Shown here one piece after another: positions 53,926 to 64,000 of a DNA stretch of 64,000 bases; within the stretch, counting starts at the first letter, position 1, and each line of letters opens with the position of its first letter. A program made the position numbers and the translations under genes. The stretch spans positions 744,001-808,000 of the forward strand of contig AP026126.1 of the NCBI GenBank assembly GCA_030295235.1, read 5' to 3'. Origin of the DNA: Fistulifera solaris. Lineage: Eukaryota > Bacillariophyta > Bacillariophyceae > Naviculales > Stauroneidaceae. The notes under the pieces were generated by a model that saw only the letters and a program-made list of their open reading frames with translations, searched no databases and was not told where the DNA came from.

Positions 53926-56900
53926 TTATGTCATCCGTGATAAATGGCGAAGTAAGCACAGCGAATGTTGCATCTGTGATCGAATCACAAGTGAGGCCTC
54001 TTGCTGTGACTTTTTCAATTGGCCGATTAATTGTAGTAGAACATCATACTGCTTAACAATGACTTCCTCTTTCATGTGAGAATTGTCGTTCACGTCATCT
54101 CTGTTGTACGTATCTAGCTGAGCGATTACCTCAGTATGCACATGTAGGAAGCGGTGGATGTATGCATTCACGGCCTCACAGCGTTCTCTGGACTGGGATG
54201 CTTCTAGTAGCCATTGTGCAGCGAGAGTCAGTAATTGCAGTCCTTCGTCTAGATCGTGCATCCCATTGCAAAGGGACGATAAGGCCAGGTCAATAGCGGA
54301 TGGTCCACATGTCGCAATGTAGTCTGACACATGTTGAAAGCTGCCTTTTATGCTACATTCCTGGAGGAGTGACGCCAACTGGGATCTGTAATGAGTCACC
54401 TTCTTGCGTTTATTAGAATCTGGCGCTTTAGAGCTTTCTTTGTCTGTAGGTGCACCAATCTCTTGTCCTTCGCCATCGTCGGTCCATGCCGAGGCCCAAG
54501 TATCTTCCGCCTCTTTTCCAGTATCTCCTTGAATTTGTTCACTTGCAGGTGGTGCTATGTCGATTGCTTCCCCACCACGCCACTGAAGAAAGAAAGGTGC
54601 TGAAGGAGGCTTTTGGGAGGCTCTTTGGGTTTATTTCTCTCTTTTACCAACTCGAGATGAAACAAGTTTTTCCAGTGAGCAGGTGGAAGACCGGAAAGTG
54701 TTATGAGACCCTTTTCCTTCGCCGATACTGGCCCAGCTTCTTGATCTTCGATGGTCTCTGCTTCGTCGGCTGGTAGTGAGATATTTGAATCATCTGCAGC
54801 TACGATAATTCCAGTCTCCTCTGAAATCGGAGTCGGTTCGTCCATGAGAAAAGGTTTATCCAAGGCCAGTCCACTCGTATTGACGCGCTGATAGTAGCTA
54901 CGGTCGCTCCACACGCTGATGCCTACTTTTCCGTCGTGAGTTGTTGCTATATACTCGCCTGTTGGGCTTACAGTCAGAGAAGTCGGAGCAGCCTTGAAAC
55001 CCAACCAATCAATGCACATGGCTGTAGGGACATCGTAAACACGAACCGTGCCGTCCAATGAAGATGTATACATGATGCGGCCATCAGGGCTAAAGTCGAG
55101 GTCACTGACAGGACCACTGTGCTTTGCAAACCGTCTCACTACAGAGAGGGCAGTACAATCGAACAGCACTACGCTCATATCTTCCATTGCAATTGCAGCT
55201 AGATCCGAATCGCGGACATGCGCCAGTTTTGTGGCAGGACTGGGTAAAATGAAAGGGCTTTTGGTGTGCGGAGCGTGTGTGGCGAAATTCCATAGAGTAA
55301 GTTTCGAGTCGGACCCAACGGAAATGACTGTTTTGTTAACCGAGTCGACTGCTAAGCCAGTCACAGCAAAACCAATGTGCGCAGCCTGTTTAGTCTTCTC
55401 TTGAATGTATTTCTCGCGCTTTAACTCATTCTCCAGATCTTTTCGGCGCTTGTCGAGATTCGCCGAGCCTCGATGATTCCCTTTCATTTCTTTTTGCATT
55501 ACTCTCATCGTACGATTGATATCTCCGGATATGAATTTCTTTCGCGTCGGACCCACAGCTTCCTTTTCGGCAGGATAGCTCCCACGCGGTAAACCACTTT
55601 GGATGTTGTACTTGTAAATTGTTCCACCCCGGGTACCGACTAGAACCATGTTGCCACAAGAAGATATCGCGACAGCAGTGGCATGACATTCTGGAGGAGG
55701 AGCCTTTTTCCGTGCACTAATGTTCCACTCGGGCTGTCGCAACAATGGGCCTGACTGCGCTCCTCGTCGAGTACTCCACACATACGCGAAAGCATGATTC
55801 TTGTGAATGGTGACAAGATCACCCCAATCTCTTCGTCGTGCTTCGCCAAGAGCCATTGCTGTGATCGGGGGCAACAATAAGTCAACTTCGCTGTCCAAGC
55901 CAAGTGTACGAGCTTTCTTTTCAAGCCCAGCGCCTTGACTGTATTCTTTATCCAACACGCTCCTTGCTGTTGAAAAGACGCGCAAGGTACGGTCTGGCCC
56001 TCCAGAAGACAGAAGCTGACAAGATCGGGCGTCCGTTCCGTCGACAGAATTTGCAGTAATTCCATTACCGTACAAATAGTTAATGCGACAAGGAGGTCCG
56101 GTATGCCCACGTCGTTTACGCAAAAGTCTTCCCGAATGGCCCGGGTTATCAAATATATGCATAAGAACAGCATTCGATTGGGTGCCCGATGAAATGAGGA
56201 GGGGCTCCTGAGGCATGTACTGCAACTTCGCCACTCCTCCAGGCGAATGTACACGATCCAAAGTGCACAAAATTGTTCTACCAGCATTTGGTTCTTCTGG
56301 TGGCGTTAAGTCCCAAATAGTGATGCTTCCGTCGGATCGACCTACCGCCATGGGGGCGATGCCATAGTTGACTGCGGATGCGTCGTCGCGAAAGGATACT
56401 GAAGTGATGGTGACTGTTTTCGAATCATGCCCAAAATGGCTCAGCGAAAAAGGACTTTATCATGACGTAAATTAACCAAATGAACCAGTCCTTGATCGGT
56501 ACCGACAGCGATAGTATCGATGGCGGGCGACTGTTGAAGGGTCGTGATGGAGCGACATTTCGTATTTCGGATACAAACAAATTCGTGAATGACCTTTTTC
56601 GAACGTATATTGAGCAAAAGCATCGCACTACGTCCATTCTGTGAACCACCGACCAGAATTTTGTTGACGTAAGTTGACGGGTGCGTAGCAACGACCGGAA
56701 TAAATGCTTCCGGGAGCTGAACCCGACGATCAACGCGGAGAGTGGTTCGCGTTGCAATCAAGACCACAACCTGTCCCGCTAAAGTCCGACCGTCCTCACC
56801 GACAATAGAATCATCATCACTGCTACTACTGCTGTTTGTATCACGCACGTTATCTTGACGTTTGCAGTTCGACAAGATTGCGACAATAATGGCAGCATTC

Positions 56901-57392
56901 TCGTCTTTTCCTGTTTCCGCGCGGGCCACTGGTATTCTTCCTAAATGCAATAAATCCTCAATTTTACCTCCCAACGATACAGTCGCGGTGGCCTTGGTTC
57001 TCTGGAAACAACGTGATGGACCCCTTTCCGTGTGCTACAACAGTAATACTCATACTGGCGTCCGCCACATTGTGGGTAATGGGAGGAGTCGCCACCGCTT
57101 GACCCATGAGAACGGGCTGAAGTTTATCTGTCTGCATCAACTGAAATCGATCTTCAATCGGCACACATATCATAGACGTCTGACTGTTCTGATGCGGAAT
57201 GAAGGAGAAGCCAGCGCCACTGGAGACCAGACCAACCAGACGGTAGGGTGTGAAAAGACGCGAAGATCCGGGCGACGACATTTTTGTCGCGTTAGCCAGA
57301 GTTTTGTCGGCTTCATCGAAAGACGAATCGTCGTCGTCGCTGCTATCCGAGCTAACGGGTTGAGCAACCGATTTTCTTTTCTCAATGGACAT
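53926..57392 (-). CDS. UTP21: U3 snoRNP protein UTP21 (WDR36)
   Basis: UTP21 is a twin WD40-propeller subunit of the small-subunit processome, needed in the nucleolus for 18S rRNA maturation. Marks in order: LFTPYRLVG at the N-terminus, THPSTYVNKILVGGSQNG, IAVGTDQGLVHLVNL, LPPITAMALGEARRRDW, ATAVAISSCGNMVLVGTRG, HSGPVSDLDFSPDGRIMYT, then the family block LSGLPPAHWKNLFHLE with KPKEPPKK. The C-terminal Utp21 domain closes the protein (ATCGPSAIDLALSSL). Three single-base frame changes (G2 57004-57005, A5 56447-56451, T4 54611-54614) are needed; resolved, 1155 residues. An acidic Ser/Asp stretch follows the start. It ends only 36 nt from the I29 gene, tail to tail. Confidence 0.93.
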
Positions 57393-57889
57393 GTGCAAAG
57401 AAATGACGAGAATAAACAATAGACGTTGCTACCAGATAATTAATACTGTATTGAATACGTAGTGACAGAGACAAGGAGTTCTGGGAAAGTTGCCACCGCC
57501 ATCCGCGAAAAGATGGGTGGTTTTGAGCTGAGTCTTGGATTAGTTTAACTCACGCGTTTCGCAATCGAAACAAACTGAAACCGACGAACTACGGACGGAA
57601 ATGTATACCGGTAAGATTTCGTTTCAGCTGATTGGAAATTGTCGCCTCAAACGCCGCGATAATTAAATGACTGCGCCATGCCGAAACCAAAGACCGCGTT
57701 GCCACTTGCCACGATATTTTGTGATGCGTTGTTTTTTGATTACTACTTGTACCTGGAAATGTTGTACCTGGTAGCTTGTGAGGAAACCAAAACTCCTTTT
57801 ACACTCTCTTGTCTTTACTGTGGCTACTTATCCTTCCTTAACCAGCTCAACAAAAAGAAGTAACATTAATACATAAAAAGCAAGCTCTC
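57393..57889. promoter_or_regulatory. Divergent intergenic region between UTP21 and syntaxin
   Basis: A 497-nt bidirectional promoter gap with the doubled element tgtacctgg (57749-57757 and 57764-57772). A 61-codon frame (57678-57863) is not convincing. Confidence 0.45.
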
Positions 57890-59026
57890 ATGAGTAGCAA
57901 CCGGACCCATGAGTTCATGGCGCTGGCGCAAAGCCTCCCGGCCGGTTCACCGCCGCCGACGAGCGCGAACGGTAAAAAAGGAGACAGTGATGCCTATCAA
58001 GAGTTGAGGAATTTCCATACCACAGCGGCGGGAATCAGTCGTGATATTGCGGGGACATCCGCGTTACTGTCGGAGCTGTCGAATTTGGTGCGACAGGGAT
58101 TTGCGCAGCCGCAAGATCAAGCGCGAATGAATCAATTAGTGATGCATATTAAATCACAAATTGAAGGACTTAATGGGAGACTTGATCAAGCGTCAAATAC
58201 AATGCAGAAGCAGCGACGGAAAGTGGGGCAACAAGCGGGAGAAGAGGCGGCGAATATGATGGATGGCTTGAAGTCTACGTTTGCCGAAGCGGCGTCAGAT
58301 TTTAAGAAAGTACTACAAGAAAGAACAGACAATATGAAGGAAGAAACAGATTTTCAAAAACAAGTTTATGATTATAACAATGCGGACGATGACGATCCCA
58401 TACCCAACATGAGCTCCTTATATGCTCCGCCAGTGTTTGGTGGTGCAAACAGCAATGGGTTCCCTGCGCTGGATCTAACGAGTAGTCTCATGTCACCAGG
58501 AGACAATACTAGCTCTTTACCGCGGCCGCATGGTATTTCTTCGTCCTACTCCGGTAGTGACATACGACAAAGACGGCCTCTGGAGTATAATAACTCGTAC
58601 GGGAGCCAGAACTCGTTAGGGGGCAGTTTGTACTCAACAGCGCAACCTCCTTTGACTCCACTTGATATACAAAGAATGGAAGAAGAGAGAGGTCTACAAC
58701 AGCAACTGATCCCAGATCAAGACTACTTACAGCAGCGAGCGGATGCCATGTCACAGGTAGAATCGAATATTGTGGAATTGGGAACGATCTTCAACAAACT
58801 GGCGGTGATGGTACAGGAGCACCGCGAAATGGTGCAACGAGTGGATGACAATGTTCAGGACGCAAATACAAATATCAACATGTCGATGGAAGTGCTAACC
58901 GACACACTAATGAGTCTACGCACGAATCGTATGCTAGCGTTCCGGGTGTTCTCGGTACTGGTGCTTTTCATTATTGCATTCATCATCTTTTTGCCTAAGA
59001 AACTGGACGAAAGTTACTTATCGTAA
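57890..59026 (+). CDS. STX5: Syntaxin-5 (Golgi Qa-SNARE)
   Basis: Syntaxin-5/Sed5 is the Qa-SNARE for ER-Golgi and intra-Golgi fusion. Single intact exon, 378 residues. The N-terminus MSSNRTHEFMALAQSL matches the Sed5 peptide DRTHEF that binds the SM protein Sly1. A three-helix N-domain follows (NFHTTAAGISRDIAGTSALL and later helices), then a Ser/Asn-rich linker. The SNARE helix runs from SQVESNIVELGTIFNKLAV to MEVLTDTL and has the central Gln in MVQEHREMVQRVD. A C-terminal anchor (MLAFRVFSVLVLFIIAFIIFL) ends the protein. Confidence 0.95.
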   Translation: MSSNRTHEFMALAQSLPAGSPPPTSANGKKGDSDAYQELRNFHTTAAGISRDIAGTSALLSELSNLVRQGFAQPQDQARMNQLVMHIKSQIEGLNGRLDQASNTMQKQRRKVGQQAGEEAANMMDGLKSTFAEAASDFKKVLQERTDNMKEETDFQKQVYDYNNADDDDPIPNMSSLYAPPVFGGANSNGFPALDLTSSLMSPGDNTSSLPRPHGISSSYSGSDIRQRRPLEYNNSYGSQNSLGGSLYSTAQPPLTPLDIQRMEEERGLQQQLIPDQDYLQQRADAMSQVESNIVELGTIFNKLAVMVQEHREMVQRVDDNVQDANTNINMSMEVLTDTLMSLRTNRMLAFRVFSVLVLFIIAFIIFLPKKLDESYLS

Positions 59027-59158
59027 CCACAAATGCTAATTATCTTATAATATTGCAACTTACGTCCATGCCCTATTCATCGTGGGCTTGACGCCAAATA
59101 TTACTCTGCCAGATCTGCAGTAGAGTTTCCCCGGTGCCATACACTCTCAAACGACTAC

Positions 59159-60494
59159 CTATTCCTCCTTCGATACAGCATTTGGGTGCGGAGGGGTCGA
59201 GGCATCACTCTGTGATCGATCGGTGACTGGGAGCAATCGCGTTGCCCTATTCACGGCGCGTCCTCGATTGGAAACAAAGAAGGAACGTCGTCCCCGTCCC
59301 GACTGAATGCTAATCGGAGAATAGGGCGGCATGTAACTACTAGAGCGACCGGAAATGCCTTCGGGATGATAATTTACAAATACGGGCCGTCCCTCCATAT
59401 GATCCCAAGGATTAGTAGAAAAATCATTCAAACCAGGGGGGAGTTTTGACGCGGTCTTGTTCAATTTCTGGCGTAGTCGGGGACCCTCCAGCAGCGTGAT
59501 TGGAATCGCCGGTCTCCCCTTTGTCAGTGCCACCAACAGAAAGAGACGGAACACGCAAAATCGATCGAGGGGAGCTGTTCAGAACCTTGGGCATAATCTG
59601 TCGAACTGGTGTGTCTTCGTTAGATGGAAGAACCATTTCGCGGCAGAGTTCCGGCGTGTCGCGGCAAAATTTCTAGAGGAAAAAAATCAATGAGAACATG
59701 GCAAAAGTGTCAACAGAGCGATCGCCATCGCAACGTACCTCGTGTGTGTAGGCACCCACATCCGCGCCTTCCGTTACCTCACGAAATCCCCAGGCCGAAA
59801 TGTGAGCCAGGAAAGCATCCATGGACTGGAGTTGAGGAAAGAATTGAGGCAGAATCGACCGACGAAGTGCTTCCCAACGGACAATTCGCCACGCTTTGCC
59901 GTGTTCCGACCACTCCAAGACACCATCTTTAGATACTGTCAAGAGCATATGTAGGACGGAGGGAAAATGTGGAACTAAAGCCGAAGCAGCGGGTACAATA
60001 GTGCCGTGATCTTCGTCCTCTTCACGAGAGTATTGTGTGACTTGTGTGCGGTCGTCCGCATGTGACGAAACCGGACTTACATGGCACGGCATAGGAGTCG
60101 CCAAAGTCTTTCGCTTCTTGAGAGGACGACTTCGATCGTCGGGAGATTCAGAAGAACCTTTCGCCAGCATGATAACCGAGGCGGCGACCTGATGTCTGCG
60201 TTTCGCCAAAGAGGACGCCGAGCTGGCGCTATCATGCGAGAGCACGGTAGACATTGCGGGAACATGCCGATAGTGGTGATCTTCCACGGACGAAGACGAT
60301 CGTATCTGATGAATCATAAGAGACGGATGGTGGAAGTGAGTGGATGTAGGCGCAGCCCTCATCCACGGAAGCGAATGATGGCGATTCGCATGCATCATGC
60401 CATCGGTCGAACAATAATCCACACGGTAGCCCGATGAGGGGAAAGATGCATTGGGAAGCTGCTGATGTTCGTGCGGTTGTCGTGAGTGCGGCAT
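59159..60494 (-). CDS. Heat-shock transcription factor with long N-terminal extension
   Basis: Exons 60494-59739 and 59672-59159, joined by a 66-nt intron. The first ~170 residues are His/Ser-rich and disordered with a basic nuclear-signal-like patch (SRPLKKRKT). The DNA-binding domain (about residues 175-265) follows the diatom HSF pattern: FPSVLHMLLTVSKDG, LEWSEHGKAWRIV, ILPQFFPQLQSMDAFLAHIS, AWGFREVTEGADVGAYTHE, then FCRDTPELCREM in exon 2. The frame breaks at the G6 run 59436-59441; one base less restores a 422-residue chain ending PPHPNAVSKEE. No heptad oligomerisation region is obvious. It converges on syntaxin-5, 132 nt away. Confidence 0.87.
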
Positions 60495-60965
60495 TCTCAG
60501 GATCTGAATGCAAATAAGCGTCTCAGAGCGCTCTGGCTATCAACACCGCGAGGTACCTTGACTGTGGGAGATTAATATTACTTGTCCTTTTCTTGCGATT
60601 TATCGTCACTAGTCACAGAACGCTCAGGGGGGAAGTAAACGCCATTTGCCAAACACAAAGCGTCCGTTGGACTAGGGTGCGCGCCAATTCTCTCTAATTG
60701 ATAGAGTCAACGGAAGCGACAAAAGCGTTGGTGGGTCAAGTTTCAAAAAGGTGAGACGGGACACTTTTCTCCGCCGTCTATTTTGGACTTCTAAGTGCTG
60801 CACCTTTTCCTGGGCAACGGACGGTTGAGTTTTCTTATATAATACCAAAATTGATTCAACTGATAAATAAGGAAAATGCTATGACGGTAAATACTCATTG
60901 GATGGATTCTTGGTACCGGTTGATAATCACTTAATGAAACCAACACAGGCTTAAGGCTAAGGTTA

Positions 60966-61073
60966 CGAAAAGTCATGGAGCGCAGTAGACAGTGGATGAT
61001 GTTCTTCAACATTCAACGAAAAGTCACGGTCACGGAGCGCAGTAGACAGTGGATGATGTTCTTCAACATTCAA
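60966..61073 (+). repeat. Two-copy direct tandem repeat of about 51-57 nt
   Basis: Copy 1 (60966-61016) and copy 2 (61017-61073) both run from cgaaaagtca through gagcgcagtagacagtgg to cttcaacattcaac and are identical except for six extra bases near the start of copy 2. The near-identity points to a recent duplication. Confidence 0.9.
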
Positions 61074-61487
61074 CAATGTCTTAACCTGACTGTCTCATGC
61101 AAAGTCAGATATAGGATATAGGATACCAGGTACCGGTACTGGGTACTGGTACTGGTAACGAAAAATTAATCCTCATTCGCCTTGGCTCTTGGCTTTGCAT
61201 CGTGCATCCTACACCCTGTATGTTTCATTCAAAACTCAAAACACAACACACAACACACAAGCACAAGACACAAAATCTGAAAACGGATTTAAGTTAATAC
61301 TTTGTGCGTTGTCCTCTCTACTTAATTCTTAGTTCTTAGGCATTCAATGTCCCATCGATCACTGAGGATTTACGTAGTAAGTAAAGACGATGAACGAGTT
61401 CGATGTTCCACGGGTCATAAGATATAAGATACTGGTAATAGGTAAAAGCTCTACAGTACGTAGTATGTACAACCAAATCTCTGATTA

Positions 61488-61512
61488 CGGTCATCGGTCA
61501 TCGGTCATCGGC
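61488..61512 (+). repeat. Short tandem repeat, unit tcatcgg
   Basis: Three head-to-tail copies of ggtcatc. Confidence 0.85.
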
Positions 61513-61685
61513 AAAAACCACTTAAAAGAAAAGAGAAACATTCGCGGCTCGCGAAGGAAAAAAACAAGATTCAGCAATCAGCAGTTAGCTACGCCGACCT
61601 TGCCCTCCTTCCGAATTTTCTTCCGAGCGCGCTTTTGTAAACTTACCAAACGTTTCGCTTCAAACGCCCCGCATAATTCTTTGTC

Positions 61686-62359
61686 ATGAGTGAGGAGGAA
61701 ACGAGTCTTATCAAGCGAGCATCCGAGCTCAACAATCAAGGTACACGTCTGATTGTGCAGGGTGAACTTGGCAGGGCGACGGCTGTATTTCAAAGCGCGC
61801 TTGCCGTCATGAAAAACGCCAGCGCTCCAGTTGATAATCAAGGGTTAGGCGAGGTCGTGGATCATGCTCAACCCTTTGTGCTTTTCGTGCCTTGGTGGAC
61901 GATCGTGAAAGAATGCCGAGCAACGGTTGCAGCGTCCACGGTATTCCATTTGTTCTCGAAAGCAGTCTCATTCCGAATCACGATATCGCCCTTCCGCTCT
62001 ACAGCGCTGTCATCCTTTTCAACCTAGGACTAAGTCTTCACGGAGAAACGTTGATGGGAAGTGAATCCTCCTTGAGAAGGGTCACCCATATCTACCGCAT
62101 GAGTTTACAGATCCTTGAGAACGTCTCTCCAATGTGTCCGTCCGCTATCGTTGTCGCAATTGCTGCTTTAAACAACAAGGCCGCGATACACTTCGAGCTC
62201 TGTCAGTATAATGAGTCAAAAAGGTGCTGGGCTGAGCTCTCGCAACTCTTTGAATCTGCTCAAACAGTGATGCATGCTACTTTGGACGCCAAGGCAATGG
62301 AACGTATATTCATGAACTTTCACATGGCCAATTTCCCATCAGCCGCGGGGGCAGCATGA
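61686..62359 (+). CDS. TPR-like helical protein
   Basis: The first frame starts MSEEETSLIKRASEL at 61686 and contains a TPR-like helix pair (NQGTRLIVQGELGRATAVFQSALAVM). One added T at the T4 run 61882-61885 joins it to ALVDDRERMPSNG and further helices, including AVILFNLGLSLHGE, a SLRRVTHIYRMSLQILE helix and AALNNKAAIHFELCQYNE. Total 224 residues. This pattern of N-L-G-L and N-N-K-A helices resembles a diatom-rich family of tetratricopeptide-like proteins of unknown role. There is no signal peptide or membrane helix. Confidence 0.65.
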
Positions 62360-62567
62360 TTTAGGACTCGCAATTTTGATTTATTTCGCGATTTTGTTAT
62401 ATCTAAGATTACTTTAAATTGTATATAGACGGCAAGGTGCACATTAGCGTTAGGGTGTTGTCAAAAGTAGTTATAGAATAGTTTTTCGTAGGCGATGCTC
62501 ATCAAATACCGAAGCATATATCAAGCGGCGACTTGGACGAGCACTTAGCCACACTAAGTATCTCTAT

Positions 62568-63938
62568 TTACATAGACATCGCGATAGCGTTTCGCTCGTA
62601 TCGAACTTGATTCGCAATAATTGCAATGACGACGTGTAATGCTAGGTCCGAGTTTTTGGCAAGATGCATTTTCATTTGCTGCGTATGAAAGCTGTGTTCC
62701 CATTTCCAGTAGGCGACTAGTGGTTCTTCCTTGTTACTCGACACCTCATCGATCAAAGTTCCTTTCCTTTCATCAACGATTGCGGCTGCCTTCGAGTCGT
62801 CATCCATTACAGTGCTTTGAGCATTTACACCTCCCGGCTGCATCAGGCGTCCTTGGGCCATAATTAACGGAGAGACACTAGCTTCGTCTTCTATGGTTTT
62901 CTTAGAATTGCTTTTTAAGTGTTCAGCGATATCTTGTTGATCCAAGGACAAAACCTGCTCTTTTGAAACTCGGCTGGTTTGGTGATTTCCAATGAGTCTG
63001 GTGTAAATTTCTTCACAAAGTATCAAATGATTGTCTAGGTCTAAAACTCCTTCCATAGGTTGTCGTGAAGTAACCGTACTGTGCAAGACTTTTCTTGACT
63101 TTTCGCGGAAGCTTTGAGAGTGTTTCTGTAGCCAATGTTGAACGTTACTGGTTGCATCTAAAACACTTTTCGAAGACGCGCTTATCGAAAATTTCGATGA
63201 AAGTTTGTCGACAGTATTCTCACGCTGAGATGAGCACTTTGTAGCATTGCTGTCGTGACTTAATACATTATTTAAGGTAGCGGTCTCCGTTGCAGAGCCT
63301 TGATCATTGCGATGTCGGTCACGTTCCTGATCAATTTCATCAACGTGGAAGGTACTAGTCACTCTATCCGTCCCGTTCAAAGACTCTCCAGGATGATCTA
63401 ACGCCTTACCTTCGTGGTCACTTACTTGCATGGACTTTTCTTTCATCATTTCCTTCGGAGGTGGACCAAAAAGGCCGCAACGGCAAGATGACGCGACCAG
63501 CTTACTGTGACACACAATCGCTTGTAAAGTTGAATGGGACGATCCATATACAAATCAGTATTGGCTAACTGCTGCTCTGCCTTCTCGGACTCTTCTGTAT
63601 CCGGTTCCTGGTTTGCAAAGCTTTGAGAACCGAATCTGTAAACAATCCAGTATCTTCTCGCGAGGTCCGAATGCACACGCAGCTTGTAACTGCCCATTTC
63701 TTTTCCCAAAACATCAAAGCTGCAAACCGTCCCGGGGACTTGCCGAGTTGTGTAAAGTAGATTATTGTTTGAATCGGTCACATCGAAATCACGTTGATTG
63801 GAAACCCTTTTTTATAATGAAGAAGAGGCCAAAGTGGTCGGTGGGCGGGGCGCCGTCGATTGTATTTAGTGAGCTTTCTATTTTCCCATCTGCCTTTTCC
63901 CAATCAGTTTCCTCCAGCAAAGACGAAGCACCTCCCAT
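62568..63938 (-). CDS. LURP-one-like protein with N-myristoylation-type start
   Basis: The start MGGASSLLEETDWEK fits the myristoylation pattern M-G-x-x-x-S, suggesting membrane attachment. One base less at the T6 run (63808-63813) continues the frame into VSNQRDFDVTDSNNNLLY, SFDVLGKEMGSYKLRVH and DLARRYWIVYRFG, which resemble the strands of LURP-one/tubby-like barrels (x-V-x-D-x-x-G-N-x-L-x repeats). A second single-base change (A3 63526-63528) leads to SKLVASSCRCGLFGPPP, a long polar linker and a C-terminal part with PLVAYWKWEHSFHTQQMKMH and VVIAIIANQVRYER. Resolved length is 456 residues. The LURP-one call is tentative. It opens 62 nt from the window end. Confidence 0.6.
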
Positions 63939-64000
63939 TTTCGCAATCACCGGGCCTCCGATTCATTCGACATTGCTGACACTTCGACTTTATTCATTCG

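Larger units (their letters stand above)
60495..61685. other. 1.2-kb gene-free region with several tandem and low-complexity repeats
   Basis: Between divergent genes. It holds the direct repeat at 60966-61073, a GTAC-rich tract (61124-61160, ggtaccggtactgggtactgg), a CA/AAC-rich tract (61240-61276) and a tcatcgg repeat (61488-61512). No coding frame is supported. Confidence 0.5.

Noticed and set aside
57678-57863. 61-codon open frame before syntaxin
   Set aside because: No start context, no recognised domain, lies in a promoter region with GTAC elements.

Overview
The window looks like nuclear DNA of a diatom, most likely Phaeodactylum tricornutum or a close pennate relative. Evidence: eukaryotic genes packed a few tens to a few hundred bases apart; short GT-AG introns of about 60-90 nt; several plastid-type leaders in which a signal peptide ends in an ASAFAP-like motif (SAFVP, GAFVL, SAFMS, QAFSV); diatom-style heat-shock factors; a plastid triose-phosphate isomerase. 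Species identity is inference. I saw no tRNA, rRNA or CRISPR array, but had no search tool.

Layout. 1-9.2 kb: 3' part of a TBC/RabGAP gene, a plastid-type NDP kinase, a CDV3-like protein and two conserved unknowns. 9.3-14.2 kb: CPSF160 on the minus strand. 14.7-20.9 kb: two paralogous short-chain dehydrogenases flanking a secreted protein with four copies of QPDCRLCPNDDD, then a two-domain GFA protein. 21.5-28.8 kb: dual-specificity phosphatase, plastid TPI, OGFOD1-type prolyl hydroxylase, succinate dehydrogenase flavoprotein, EF-hand protein. 29.6-39.7 kb: nibrin (NBS1), a heat-shock factor, a MutS2-like ATPase, an alpha/beta hydrolase, a PsbW-like thylakoid protein, a small unknown. 40.0-44.1 kb: a decayed LINE-like retroelement. 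44.3-50.9 kb: TRAP1-type Hsp90, a CGI-58/ABHD5-like hydrolase, SF3A3. 51.4-53.9 kb: a plastid-type protein with two I29 domains, a coiled coil and about ten evenly spaced aromatic motifs. 53.9-63.9 kb: UTP21/WDR36, syntaxin-5, a second heat-shock factor, a TPR-like protein and an N-myristoylation-type LURP-one-like protein.

The genes form no operon; most are housekeeping (RNA processing, ribosome biogenesis, respiration, trafficking, DNA repair). The plastid-type set (NDK, lumenal SDR, TPI, PsbW-like, the multi-motif protein) is scattered.

Sequence quality matters. At least 17 host genes change reading frame at about 33 places, mostly in homopolymer runs, and one base each way restores both the conserved protein and a whole-codon total length. 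I read these as consensus indel errors typical of unpolished long reads rather than biology, and give one span per gene. The most novel-looking items are the ten-motif plastid protein (51.4-53.9 kb) and the QPDCRLCPNDDD protein (16.8-17.9 kb).
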